Source: Pseudomonas paracarnis
Lineage (GTDB): Bacteria; Pseudomonadota; Gammaproteobacteria; Pseudomonadales; Pseudomonadaceae
NCBI RefSeq assembly: GCF_904063055.1
Contig: NZ_CAJFCN010000016.1
Span: forward strand, 1-64,000
DNA length: 64,000 bases
Reading direction: 5' to 3'
The position numbers were made by a program, and so were the translations under genes. The notes under the pieces were generated by a model. It had not been told where the DNA came from, did not search any database, and saw only the letters and a program-made list of their open reading frames with translations. Of this stretch, positions 17,547 through 27,046 are shown one piece after another (position 1 is the first letter of the stretch; the number at the start of each line of letters is the position of its first letter).

Positions 17547-18875
17547 TCAGTTCCTGATGGCCCAGAAGTCGAGTTCAAGCCCGGTGAATTCACCGCCTAC
17601 GTGGAAAGCGAAACCACCCGACTGTTCCAGCTGTGCGATATCACGGGGGCTCATATCGAGCACGAAATAGGTCTTGCCGGCATGGAAAGGAATCTGTCGC
17701 GGCGCCACTGGCAAAGGCTTGACCTTGATACCGGCCAAGTGCAGGTTGACCAACTCGCGTATGCGCTCAACCGGCGCGACTTTCAGGTGGGCTGGCAGGC
17801 GCTGGCGCAATTCCTGCGCCTCACACTGCGCGGTGGCCGCCAGGATGAAGGTGGCTGTGCCAAGCAGTTTCAACTCGCTGACCGGGCATACCAGCACCCC
17901 GTACTGGCGAGGCTGCAATGCCAACTTGATCGCCTGTTGCTCCAGCACCACCGACAGTGCCGTACGCACCTGCGCCATCAGCCCGCGAAAACTGGCGCCC
18001 TGATCGCCGTGTTGATAGTGAACATCCAACTGCGCGCGCTTACTTTCAGTGGTGAAGGTTGATAGCTCCCCGAGCAGCGACACCAGCGCACGGAACACCG
18101 CTTCAGGCCGCACCCGCGTCTGGCTCAGGCAGTGGCGCAGCTCCAGCTCACTACGATTGATCACTTGCAGCATCAGGAAATCGGCGATTTGTGTGCCTTG
18201 GGTCGTGCTCTCGCCACGAATGCGCGCCGCGATGGCATCGCCCCGACTGGCAAGCAGGCCAATCACCTCCTTGAGACACGACGCCACGTACCCATGCTCC
18301 TGCACGAAGATAAACGTCGGGATGAACGCCGTATCCAGGTTCACACCGCCTTCACCGCTGGCGTCGAGTACCTGGGCCACCTTGAGCTTGATGAAGTGCT
18401 GGTCACCCGGCTGTTCACCCAACAGAAGACGTAAGTCCGGGCGCGCGCAGTGGATTCGGCAACGCGTATCCGCCCCCACGTTGGAATCCCCCACTTCCAC
18501 TTCACAGCTGAGGTAGCGCGCCAACACGTCACTTTGCTCAGGCCGGCGGGCTTCAAGGTGACTGCCGCTGACCAGCGGCAGCGCCAGGTAAACCCCTTGC
18601 GCGCCCGAACCCTCTGGCACCTGCACCACCAGCGGCTCCATGGCAGCATTCAAGTCAAACAGGCTGCCGTCCGGCAACACGCCGCTGGCCTGGTTGACCA
18701 CCAGCTTGCCCAACTTGAGGTACTGCGTATTGAGTTCGAACGTGAGCAAACCCCAGGTGTCACTGCCCAGCAGGCGGGTCTGATTGAGCTGCTGGTGGTA
18801 ATAACGGTCGTTGTGTTGCAAGTGCTGTGGCCGCAACAGCATGCCTTCCTGCCAGATAACTTTATGAACCTGCAT
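17547..18875 (-). CDS. tssK: T6SS baseplate protein TssK
   Basis: 442 residues from the ATG at 18875, whose start M-x-V-H-K-V-I-W-Q-E-G-M-L-L-R-P-Q-H is typical of the family; 24 extra in-frame codons upstream lie inside tssJ and were dropped. TssK joins the TssEFG wedge to the TssLM membrane complex. It abuts the tssJ stop with one base between them. Confidence 0.95.
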   Translation of the reverse strand: MQVHKVIWQEGMLLRPQHLQHNDRYYHQQLNQTRLLGSDTWGLLTFELNTQYLKLGKLVVNQASGVLPDGSLFDLNAAMEPLVVQVPEGSGAQGVYLALPLVSGSHLEARRPEQSDVLARYLSCEVEVGDSNVGADTRCRIHCARPDLRLLLGEQPGDQHFIKLKVAQVLDASGEGGVNLDTAFIPTFIFVQEHGYVASCLKEVIGLLASRGDAIAARIRGESTTQGTQIADFLMLQVINRSELELRHCLSQTRVRPEAVFRALVSLLGELSTFTTESKRAQLDVHYQHGDQGASFRGLMAQVRTALSVVLEQQAIKLALQPRQYGVLVCPVSELKLLGTATFILAATAQCEAQELRQRLPAHLKVAPVERIRELVNLHLAGIKVKPLPVAPRQIPFHAGKTYFVLDMSPRDIAQLEQSGGFAFHVGGEFTGLELDFWAIRN

Positions 18876-18876
18876 G

Positions 18877-19362
18877 TTATTGCGCCTCCACACCGGCGAG
18901 CGGGTCAGCAACACGTATACCGCCCTGGTCCAGCACCAGCTCGACACGGTTGCGTTGCTGTACCGTCAAGGGCACCAGCAGCCGCCACTGGACATGGGGC
19001 AAGTCTCGAAAAGCGGCCAGTACTCCCACAAAACGACTATCGGGAGCGATGCGCAGTTTGAGCGCCAGCCGGTCACCCGGGCGCAGCTCAACCTCCTCGC
19101 TGCCGACCCAGTCCTTTGGCAGCGTGTGCTGCGCATTGCCATACAGGCTGAAGAAGTCGGCATGTTCAAAGGCAACGCCATGGCGCAGTTCGATCAACTG
19201 CACCACCACGGGAGAAGGACGACCGTGCAAGTCCGGGTTGACGTGCTCGCTGGCAGTCAGCACCACGTCCAGCTTGGTCAGCGTGGAAAATGGCGAGACG
19301 GCGCTGCAACCCGCCAACAGCCCGCACAAGAGCAACAACGAAACAAAGGTGGCTCGATACAT
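18877..19362 (-). CDS. tssJ: T6SS outer-membrane lipoprotein TssJ
   Basis: 161 residues from the ATG at 19362 (AGGATG upstream); an in-frame ATG at 19371 overlaps the stop of the FHA gene. Lipobox L-A-G-C with lipidated Cys19. The mature beta-sandwich domain is of normal length for TssJ and should bind the periplasmic end of TssM. The gene equals lip2/hsi-lipoprotein in the H2-type order. Confidence 0.93.
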   Translation of the reverse strand: MYRATFVSLLLLCGLLAGCSAVSPFSTLTKLDVVLTASEHVNPDLHGRPSPVVVQLIELRHGVAFEHADFFSLYGNAQHTLPKDWVGSEEVELRPGDRLALKLRIAPDSRFVGVLAAFRDLPHVQWRLLVPLTVQQRNRVELVLDQGGIRVADPLAGVEAQ

Positions 19363-19367
19363 GATTA

Positions 19368-20564
19368 TCATCCTGGAAAATCAATGTGCAGGCTGGAGAT
19401 CAGGCGCACCTGCTCCTCATAAGCCTTGGCGAAGTCGCCGGCCAACGGGCGATCATTCAACTGTTCTTGCGCCACCACACGCTGGTAGTAACGCTGGTAG
19501 GCACGCCACCGCCCGCCATCGGAGAAAAACCCGGCAGGCTTGCCCTGGGACGCAAAACACCCCAACAGATGGCTGGGTTCAAAGACAGCGCGGGCATTAC
19601 GCATGGCGCTTCGACAAGCGGCCAGCAACGCAACCTGATGCACCTGCAGTTCCAGGTGCACCTGGGCAATGGCGCGCACCGCGGGCAGTTGACCCAACTC
19701 CCGGGTATCGAGCATCGCGGATAAAGCAGCATCGGTGTCGCTATACACTTTCAAGGGATTCTGGCCGGAGCCCTGACTGGCGAACGGCGCCATACCCAGT
19801 TCGTTATTCAGTTCTTCACGGGTGCGCAAACCTTGTTGCAGCCCTTCGATCGTCACCCGAAACAAGCGTGCCACCTTGATCGCCAATGCCTCCCGGGCCG
19901 GTGTGTCGAGGGCCGTCAGGTCCATACCCAGGACCGCTGCAAATTGCGACCAGAACACCTCGTCGGTCGACAGCGTCGACGCGACAGCGGGTACCGCGGT
20001 AACCTCCATCGAAGGGTCTTGCCGCCGCGGCAATACCACGTGCTCGCAATCGGCCCCATAGTGATCTGCCCATACCGCTTGCTCATCGGCGCTCTTGTTC
20101 AAGGCCTCCAGATCATCCGACGTGGCCCGCATCTGCCGATCAAGATCCAAGCCATGCAACGGGTCCAGCGACAGGAAAGCGTCATCGGGGATCGGCACCG
20201 CCGCTGGCGCCAGCAGCTCGTCGGAAGGTCGCGGCGATTCCAGCAATCGCGCACGTATCGTCAACACCCCCAGCTCGAATACGTCGCCGTCACTGATCAA
20301 TCGTGCCTGCCCCTTGCGCAGGCGCTCAGGACTCTTGGCCATCCCGATACCGTTGCGGCTGATATCCGTGAGGAAATAACGTCCTTCACGGTAACCGATC
20401 AATCCATGATGGCTGGAGAGTACGCGGCTGGCGTCAGGGATCACCCAGTCACATCCAGGACCACGCCCGATCACGCCGCCTGTACCGTCAAATACTTTGC
20501 GGGCCAAAAGTAGGCTCTGGTCGCTTTCGCACGCGCAGACCTCAAACACAAGCTGCAGCTTCAT
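19368..20564 (-). CDS. tagH: T6SS forkhead-associated protein TagH/Fha
   Basis: 398 residues. The N-terminal FHA domain (~25-95) contains G-R-G-P-x-C-D-W, S-x-x-H and S-R-N-G-I, the usual phosphothreonine-binding motifs. The C-terminal ~200 residues are the T6SS-specific FHA extension. It is the expected target or partner of Stk1/Stp1 encoded at the operon end. It follows the 43-aa lipoprotein gene after 11 bases with AGGAGG-type spacing. Confidence 0.92.
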   Translation of the reverse strand: MKLQLVFEVCACESDQSLLLARKVFDGTGGVIGRGPGCDWVIPDASRVLSSHHGLIGYREGRYFLTDISRNGIGMAKSPERLRKGQARLISDGDVFELGVLTIRARLLESPRPSDELLAPAAVPIPDDAFLSLDPLHGLDLDRQMRATSDDLEALNKSADEQAVWADHYGADCEHVVLPRRQDPSMEVTAVPAVASTLSTDEVFWSQFAAVLGMDLTALDTPAREALAIKVARLFRVTIEGLQQGLRTREELNNELGMAPFASQGSGQNPLKVYSDTDAALSAMLDTRELGQLPAVRAIAQVHLELQVHQVALLAACRSAMRNARAVFEPSHLLGCFASQGKPAGFFSDGGRWRAYQRYYQRVVAQEQLNDRPLAGDFAKAYEEQVRLISSLHIDFPG

Positions 20565-20575
20565 GCCCCCTCCTT

Positions 20576-20707
20576 TCAGCGGCCACGAATGATCGCCTGC
20601 GGGTCACCCATGGGGTGGTACTCGGCATCATCGAACACATAGTTAGCGTTACAGCCTCCCAGCAAACACATCACCAGCACGACGACGTGCCATGGACGAT
20701 CAGGCAT
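20576..20707 (-). CDS. Tiny T6SS-linked lipoprotein (43 aa)
   Basis: This short gene is easy to miss. ATG at 20707 with GGGAGA 7 bases upstream, TGA at 20578-20576. 43 residues: an 18-residue signal with lipobox L-G-G-C and lipidated Cys19, leaving a 25-residue mature peptide ending I-I-R-G-R. It sits exactly between sfa and fha, where P. aeruginosa H2-T6SS carries a small ORF of unknown role (orfX). Its place and coding signals support a real gene; its function is unknown. Confidence 0.8.
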   Translation of the reverse strand: MPDRPWHVVVLVMCLLGGCNANYVFDDAEYHPMGDPQAIIRGR

Positions 20708-20742
20708 CAGGTTTCTCCCACAGTAAAAATCAAGTGCACCAT

Positions 20743-22374
20743 TCACCGTTCCTCCCGGGCATCGCCAAAGGGAATGTTCAAACGGGCAAGACGGTAAAGC
20801 AGGGTGCGCCGGGCGACCCCCAGCTCCCGCGCGGTGCGGGTGCGATTGCCATGGTTCTTGTGCAGGCAGTCGAGCAGGAACGTACGCTCCACTCGCTCCA
20901 TCCGCTGGCGCAGCGTCACGTCATCGGGAGTGGCCGGCTCTGGTGCCAGCGGCAGTGCCAGGTGCTCGGGCCGAATCACGCTGTCGTCACACAACAACAC
21001 GGCGCGTTCCACCAGGCATTTGAGCTCGCGTACGTTGCCGGGAAAACCATGGCTGGACAGTTGATCGAGGGCGGTATTCGCCCATTCGACAGGTGGCCTC
21101 CCCAGCGCCGCGCACACCTTGCCTGTGAAATGGCGCGCCAGTTGCAGCACATCGCCGTCCCGCTCGCGCAGGGCCGGTAAGGTGATGGGGAACTGAGCCA
21201 GTCGGTAATAGAGGTCTTCGCGAAAGCGCCCTTCGGCGACCATCGCCGCGAGGTCGCGGTGGGTCGCGGCAATGATGCGTACGTCGACCTTATGTGCCGC
21301 ACTGGCACCCAGCGGGCGAACCTCACCCTCCTGTAATACCCGCAGCAACTTGGCTTGCAAGGGCAGCGGCATATCGCCGATCTCATCCAACAGCAACGTA
21401 CCGCCATGTGCGGCGTCGAACAGCCCCCCGTGATTGCGATCGGCACCAGTGAACGCACCTTTGCGGTAGCCGAACAGCTCACTTTCAAGCAATCCTTCCG
21501 GGAACGCCGCGCAGTTCTGCACGACAAAGGCCTTGGCCTTGCGCGGCCCGGCCGTGTGTATGGCCCGGGCCACCACTTCCTTGCCTGTGCCGGTCTCACC
21601 CTGCAACAGCACGGTGTAAGGGGTGTGCAGGACTTTACTGATCAAACGACAGGCCTGCTCCATTGCCGCGCTGGTGCCAATCAGGCCGTATGCGCCAGCC
21701 AAGGGTTTGTGGCCTGCGGGCTTTGGGCCGACGTTGGGCTGCCTACCGCGCAGTACGCGTAACCGGTTCACGGCGTAGCTGCCCAAATGCCCCAACGAGG
21801 GGGCGTAGCCTTGCAGCTGGGCCGGCTGTTGGCGGGCGCACACCAGCACCCCAGTTATCCGCTCACATTGATTGAACAGCGGCACGATTAATAGCGCACG
21901 CCATGGTGTCGCCAATGCGGGCAGAAAACCTGTGTCATGGCCGCTGCCTTGCACATCCTCCAGGCTCAACCCAGTGCCTTGGGTCAAGGCGTCGTGCAGC
22001 AACTGTTGGGAATGCTGACCAGGCCGTGGAGGCATGACGGTGAGCGACGACACTTGGGCTAGATGTTGGGCGATCAGTTCAAGCCGGCCGGTCACTTCAT
22101 CGAGCAGATACAATTGGCTGACGTCAGATTGGCTCAGCCGGGCCGCCGTGCTGACACATCCGTCAGGTAACGCGTGTTCATCACGCTCGAACCCCAAGCG
22201 TGCGAAACAGGCAGACAACGCGTCGGCATACCTCAGCGCGTCGGCCCCGCCACCGGGCAGGTTATCGGTCATTGGTTGCACCCGCAGAAATCCACCAGGG
22301 CCGATGCTATTTCCAGCCGTGCTGACAGTGCGCCGATCATGCGTTGCAAATCCCTGTTCATCATGTCCATTCAT
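20743..22374 (-). CDS. sfa2: Sigma54-dependent T6SS activator Sfa (VasH-like)
   Basis: 543 residues. A GAF-like N-terminal sensor (~40-210), a AAA+ domain with Walker A G-E-T-G-T-G-K-E at 259-266 and the sigma54-contact loop G-A-F-T-G-A at 306-311, and a C-terminal Fis-type helix-turn-helix. As in V. cholerae VasH and P. aeruginosa Sfa2, it should activate sigma54 promoters for hcp or T6SS genes. Starts 2 bases after the tssG stop. In the H2-type order clpV would come between these two genes; here it is missing. Confidence 0.92.
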   Translation of the reverse strand: MNGHDEQGFATHDRRTVSTAGNSIGPGGFLRVQPMTDNLPGGGADALRYADALSACFARLGFERDEHALPDGCVSTAARLSQSDVSQLYLLDEVTGRLELIAQHLAQVSSLTVMPPRPGQHSQQLLHDALTQGTGLSLEDVQGSGHDTGFLPALATPWRALLIVPLFNQCERITGVLVCARQQPAQLQGYAPSLGHLGSYAVNRLRVLRGRQPNVGPKPAGHKPLAGAYGLIGTSAAMEQACRLISKVLHTPYTVLLQGETGTGKEVVARAIHTAGPRKAKAFVVQNCAAFPEGLLESELFGYRKGAFTGADRNHGGLFDAAHGGTLLLDEIGDMPLPLQAKLLRVLQEGEVRPLGASAAHKVDVRIIAATHRDLAAMVAEGRFREDLYYRLAQFPITLPALRERDGDVLQLARHFTGKVCAALGRPPVEWANTALDQLSSHGFPGNVRELKCLVERAVLLCDDSVIRPEHLALPLAPEPATPDDVTLRQRMERVERTFLLDCLHKNHGNRTRTARELGVARRTLLYRLARLNIPFGDAREER

Positions 22375-22376
22375 CC

Positions 22377-23384
22377 CTAATGAAAATTACGGGTTAGCGT
22401 GACTACGCCATCGGCCCGCTCGTGCCCCAGCCAGGTGGTCCAACCCAGGCGGCAAACCGTGTTTTCGCCAATGTGCAGAGCCCTGATCTGACCCTGCGCC
22501 AGTACCAGACGCAGGTCGTATTCCAATGGGTCGCGCAGGGTCAGGCGCACCAGCGAACGCAGCGGCTGATAGGCCTTTCCCGTGGGCAGGAAGTCGTGAA
22601 AACGCTGCCACCCCAACGCGCGGACATGCACCCTGAACTTGCCACTGCGGTCAGCGACGCGGCGCCCCAGCACCAGGTCCTCGCCAAGCACACTGTTGGC
22701 CCGCCCCAGGTCATTGCGCTGGACCGGGCTGATCTCGACCTGGCGTTCAACCCACTGCTCGATAAACAACGCGTCGTGCTTGAAGTAGTAGCGCAGGACC
22801 GACTCGATCAACGCCGCCGAGTGCACACGCACACTCAGCAGGCCCAGGTAGGGCAGCAGGCGTTTGCAATCGAGCTGGGAAGCGCCACGGATTGCGGTGC
22901 CGCCCAGACCCGTCAAGGCAAACATCTGCTCGGAAAAACCATCACTGGCGCCTGCCCGGAAACACGCCCGATAGCGGTACTTGCGCCAGATCGGGAGCAT
23001 CAGCCGGTGCAAGCGATGATGGAACATATCCAGGAAATCTCGAGTCGGGTTGCCGCCTGGCTGCTCGGCAAATGCCTGCTCACCATAAAACGCAGGCAGT
23101 GGGGACCCGGCGCCAAATAACCCCAGTACATTGAGGCGCAGGCGTGCGCGCAAATGTCCATGCTCCATAAAGAACTCCACTCGGTCGATATCGTGCGCGG
23201 CAAAGCCCAAGCCAGGGTTGGCCTGGAACTCCAACTGGTCGTACAACGCGTCCTCATCCAGCAGCGGATGAGCCTCACGCAATCGCTCGATCACCTGCAA
23301 AACCGCCTGGAACAACGTGTATTCACGGATACCACGGCAAAGTTGATTCAGAGCAGGGGCTGTTGTCCCGTCAGGGATGGCCAT
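22377..23384 (-). CDS. tssG: T6SS baseplate protein TssG
   Basis: 335 residues, full family length, with the characteristic C-terminal L-G-W-T-T-W-L. It forms the baseplate wedge with TssE, TssF and TssK. Overlaps the end of tssF by 37 bases, suggesting coupled translation. The next gene is sfa, not clpV. Confidence 0.94.
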   Translation of the reverse strand: MAIPDGTTAPALNQLCRGIREYTLFQAVLQVIERLREAHPLLDEDALYDQLEFQANPGLGFAAHDIDRVEFFMEHGHLRARLRLNVLGLFGAGSPLPAFYGEQAFAEQPGGNPTRDFLDMFHHRLHRLMLPIWRKYRYRACFRAGASDGFSEQMFALTGLGGTAIRGASQLDCKRLLPYLGLLSVRVHSAALIESVLRYYFKHDALFIEQWVERQVEISPVQRNDLGRANSVLGEDLVLGRRVADRSGKFRVHVRALGWQRFHDFLPTGKAYQPLRSLVRLTLRDPLEYDLRLVLAQGQIRALHIGENTVCRLGWTTWLGHERADGVVTLTRNFH

Positions 23385-25135
23385 AAATACACGTCTCCTT
23401 GTGTGCTGATGACACGCAACTCGTGATGGGAATTGAGGCTGGCATAAAGCGCAAAGAACTGATTGAGGACCGAAGCGAATACAAATAAGTCGCCCTGGCC
23501 GACAAAGCCTTGGGAATCGACCGTCAGATCGACCCGCACCCCTCGCACGGGCAACCCACGATGCAGGCGATCCGTTGCCTCATGATGGATGGCGCGCAAA
23601 GCCGCCAGTCTTTTCTGGCTGACCTTCAGCGCCTGGCGGTCGTAATAACGCGGCAGGTCGTAGGTTGCGAGAATCGCCTTCAAGGCGTTGATGTCGATCA
23701 ACGACAAGTAGTTGAGCGACATATTGCTGATGAGATTCCACAGGAAATCCTGGTCCAGGGGCGGTGCGTAGCTCGCCGTTGGCGCGGTGATATTGCGAAA
23801 CGTCAACGACTCCGGTGTGTGTTCGCCGGGCTGGTTGATATCGCCTGCACGTAATTGCCGTGGCAGGTTGCAATTGGTACAGGTCAGTTCGACCGACAGG
23901 GTTTCCTGGCCCTGTTTGCGGCGATTGCCGAACCCCATCCAGGTGTCGAGTCCACCATGTTGAACCGACGAACGTTGGCGAATGCTGTAGCTGGGCGGTG
24001 CCGCCACAGGCTCGCTGTGGCAGTCATGTTCAAACGACTCGAACCGCACGTAGGTTTGATAGCCCAAGCCACCGGGGCGCCAGCCGGTGACCCGGTCCAC
24101 TGAATACACGCTGGCATTGCCCGGCGTGTATTCCCCAGGTACCAAAAGGTACTCGTCCTGTTTACCGTCCAGGCGAATGGGAATTGCATCCTGAGTAAAC
24201 AGGTTGACGATGGGCGTGCAATACAGCTTTACGTTATCCAAGGTAGGACGCAGGGGCTCGCGGCCCTGACTGCGGAACTCGAAACGCATCACCAGGCCGT
24301 GCGCCTGCCGGAGCAACTCGTGAGACAACGTGTGCAACACCTCCAAGCCTTCGACATCGACAAACAGGTACTTCTCGGGAAACGCGAAGTACTCCTGCAG
24401 GTGCCGATAGCCCTCCAGCGTGTTCTGCGGATAAGGAATCAGCGCCTGTTCCTGGGAAAACCCCACTGGCCGGACCTGGTTGGCATTGAGCCGCAGCGTC
24501 AGGGGTTGGTCATCGCCGGCGCTGATCGGCAGGCCATCATGATCCACGAGCTGCAGGCTGATTCCCGCCAGATGACGCAATAGGCCCAAGTACAGGCCCT
24601 GACTGATGTAGTGGTCGCCGGCCAGGTGCAGTCGCAGCGAATCGAATTCCAACTCACTGAAGCTGCCGTCGACACTCATGCACAGGCGCAAAGCCAACCA
24701 GGCCCCTTCGCCCTGGCATTTGTATTCCAGGTCAGTGAGTTGCAATGGCATGACATCGGTGGGATAGCATGTACGGAACTGGCAACGCTCACCGTGGATG
24801 GGAGCGCTTTGCACGGCGGTATCCCGAGCCACCCGAACGCTTGGGCCGGCGCGTTTCAACGGGTCGAATTGCAAGATGCTGAAGGCCGGTATCGGGCGCA
24901 TGTAATGGGGCCAGAGCAAGTGCATCAACGAGTGCGTCAACTCCGGCAGTTCGTCATCCAGCTTCTGACGCAAGCGCCCGGTCAGGAATGCAAAGCCCTC
25001 CAGCAAGCGCTCGACATCCGGGTCCTGGCCCGCTTCGCCGAGAAACGGCGCCAGGGCGGGATTACGTTCGGAAAAACGTCGCCCCAGTTGGCGCAACGCA
25101 CTGAGTTCGCTTTGAAAATAACGGTTAAGCGTCAT
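23348..25135 (-). CDS. tssF: T6SS baseplate protein TssF
   Basis: 595 residues from the ATG at 25135, giving the usual start M-x-L-N-R-Y-F-Q-S-E-L; an upstream in-frame codon at 25150 lies deeper in tssE and was rejected. Full-length, with the central V-D-V-E-G-L-E-V-L-H segment typical of the family. Overlaps tssE by 11 bases and tssG by 37. Confidence 0.94.
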   Translation of the reverse strand: MTLNRYFQSELSALRQLGRRFSERNPALAPFLGEAGQDPDVERLLEGFAFLTGRLRQKLDDELPELTHSLMHLLWPHYMRPIPAFSILQFDPLKRAGPSVRVARDTAVQSAPIHGERCQFRTCYPTDVMPLQLTDLEYKCQGEGAWLALRLCMSVDGSFSELEFDSLRLHLAGDHYISQGLYLGLLRHLAGISLQLVDHDGLPISAGDDQPLTLRLNANQVRPVGFSQEQALIPYPQNTLEGYRHLQEYFAFPEKYLFVDVEGLEVLHTLSHELLRQAHGLVMRFEFRSQGREPLRPTLDNVKLYCTPIVNLFTQDAIPIRLDGKQDEYLLVPGEYTPGNASVYSVDRVTGWRPGGLGYQTYVRFESFEHDCHSEPVAAPPSYSIRQRSSVQHGGLDTWMGFGNRRKQGQETLSVELTCTNCNLPRQLRAGDINQPGEHTPESLTFRNITAPTASYAPPLDQDFLWNLISNMSLNYLSLIDINALKAILATYDLPRYYDRQALKVSQKRLAALRAIHHEATDRLHRGLPVRGVRVDLTVDSQGFVGQGDLFVFASVLNQFFALYASLNSHHELRVISTQGDVYLWPSLTGQQPLL

Positions 25136-25544
25136 TGGCACAGACCTCAACCCGCCCGGTATCCGTGAGGCGCGCGTGGAACACTACAGGATGCAGTACG
25201 CCCTCAATCATCCGCTCAGCCTCAATGGCGAATGCCAGGGACAAGGAGTCACGCACAACCGGCAACAGCCTGACACGTACGTTCGTCAGCCGCGGCTCAT
25301 AGGCCTGGATAAAACGTTCGATATGCAGCCGCGACTGGCTCAAGGACTCATGCAAGCTGAGCCGCATGTCATTGAGGTCAGGCAAGCCATAATCAGGCAG
25401 CGTCTGGACACTGCCCGCACGAGTGCTGAGCATTTTCCCCAAATGTGCGGCGATGGACGCCACGGTGGCACCCGGGTTAGACGCCCCCTGCTCGAGGCGT
25501 TCGAAAAGGCTGTTGTGCTCAAGCATGCCCTGGCTTCTGCTCAT
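25125..25544 (-). CDS. tssE: T6SS baseplate gp25-like protein TssE
   Basis: 139 residues. A gp25/lysozyme-related fold with P-D-Y-G-L-P-D and an I-x-x-Y-E-P-R segment, both usual in TssE. It nucleates the sheath on the baseplate. Its start overlaps the tssC stop by 4 bases. Confidence 0.93.
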   Translation of the reverse strand: MSRSQGMLEHNSLFERLEQGASNPGATVASIAAHLGKMLSTRAGSVQTLPDYGLPDLNDMRLSLHESLSQSRLHIERFIQAYEPRLTNVRVRLLPVVRDSLSLAFAIEAERMIEGVLHPVVFHARLTDTGRVEVCANDA

Positions 25545-27019
25545 TCTTTATCGAGCTTCCCGACCAGGGACAACGTGAAGTCTGCCCCCATGTATTTGAA
25601 ATGCGGGCGTACCGTAACGTTGACCCGGTACCAGCCAGGCTCGCCCTCGACATCGCTGACGACAATGCGCGCAGCGCGCAAGGGGCGCCGCCCGCGCACC
25701 TCGGCACTGGGATTTTCCTGGTCCGCCACGTATTGGCGAACCCATTTATTGAGCTCCAACTCCAGGTCCGTCCGCTCTTTCCACGCGCCCAACTGCTCCC
25801 GTTGCAGCACTTTGAGGTAATGAGCCAGGCGGTTGACCACCATCATGTAGGGCAATTGGGTGCCCAAGCGGTAATTCAGCTCTGCCGCCTTGCCCTCCTC
25901 ACTGATGCCGAACGATTTGGGCTTCTGCACGGAGCTGGCGGAAAAAAACGCTGCGTTATCGCTGCCCTTGCGCATGGTCAAGGCGATGAAACCTTCTTGT
26001 GCCAGCTCGTACTCACGTCGGTCCGAAATCAGCACCTCCGTAGGAATCTTGGTTTCAATCTCGCCCATGCTCTGGAAGTGATGCAGCGGCAGGTCTTCGA
26101 CCGCCCCGCCGCTTTGCGGGCCAATAATGTTGGGGCACCAGCGAAAGCGCGCGAAGCTGTCGGTCAGGCGAGTGGCAAAGGCATAGGCGGTATTGCCCCA
26201 CAAGTAATGCTCGTGGCTGTTAACCACGTTCTCCTGGTAGGCGAAGGTCTTGACCGGGCACTCAAGGGGGTCATACGGGGTGCGCAGCAAAAAGCGCGGC
26301 ACGGTGAGGCCAATATATCGTGCGTCTTCGCTCTGCCGGAAACTTTGCCATTTGGCAAACTGCGGGCCTTCGAAATGGTCCCGCAGATCCTTCAGGTCGG
26401 GCAACCCGGTGAAGCTTTCCAAGCCGAAGAAACTTGGCCCCGCTGCAGCGATAAAGGGCGCGTGGGCCATGCCGGCGACGCTGGATGCGTATTGCATCAG
26501 TTTCACATCGGGCGCACTGGGCGAAAGAAAGTAATTGGCAATGATCGCGCCCACTGGCTGACCGCCGAACTGACCGTATTCGGCGCTATAGACGTGCTTG
26601 TATAACCCGGACTGGGTAATTTCCGATGAATCTTCGAAATCATCCAACAGGTCCTCGCGCGAAACATTCAGCAGTTCGATCTTGATGTTCTCGCGAAAAT
26701 TGGTGCGATCGACCAGCAACTGCAAGCCTCGCCACGAAGCCTCCAACGCCTGGAAGTCCGGATGGTGAAGGATCTCATCCATTTGTTCGCTGAGCTTGGT
26801 GTCGATCTCGGCGATCATCCGGTCGACCAGGCGTTTCTTTACGGGTTCGTCACAATTATGTGGCTTGACCAGCTCTGCGATAAACGCCGACACGCCGCGC
26901 TTGGCGATGCCATAAGCCTCGTCGTCGGCGCTGAGCAATGTCTGGGAAATGATGTTATCGAGGATGCTACCGCTTTCGATAACCTGTACGGGTTGCGTGC
27001 CGTGTTGAATGGTGGTCAT
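25541..27019 (-). CDS. tssC: T6SS contractile sheath large subunit TssC
   Basis: 492 residues, full length, with recognisable sheath blocks such as L-E-A-S-W-R-G-L, F-L-S-P-S-A-P-D and a conserved C-terminal region. It pairs with TssB to form the contractile sheath, which ClpV normally disassembles. The start lies 27 bases after the tssB stop. Confidence 0.96.
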   Translation of the reverse strand: MTTIQHGTQPVQVIESGSILDNIISQTLLSADDEAYGIAKRGVSAFIAELVKPHNCDEPVKKRLVDRMIAEIDTKLSEQMDEILHHPDFQALEASWRGLQLLVDRTNFRENIKIELLNVSREDLLDDFEDSSEITQSGLYKHVYSAEYGQFGGQPVGAIIANYFLSPSAPDVKLMQYASSVAGMAHAPFIAAAGPSFFGLESFTGLPDLKDLRDHFEGPQFAKWQSFRQSEDARYIGLTVPRFLLRTPYDPLECPVKTFAYQENVVNSHEHYLWGNTAYAFATRLTDSFARFRWCPNIIGPQSGGAVEDLPLHHFQSMGEIETKIPTEVLISDRREYELAQEGFIALTMRKGSDNAAFFSASSVQKPKSFGISEEGKAAELNYRLGTQLPYMMVVNRLAHYLKVLQREQLGAWKERTDLELELNKWVRQYVADQENPSAEVRGRRPLRAARIVVSDVEGEPGWYRVNVTVRPHFKYMGADFTLSLVGKLDKE

Positions 27020-27046
27020 GGTGTCAGTGTCCTTTTACTGAAAACG

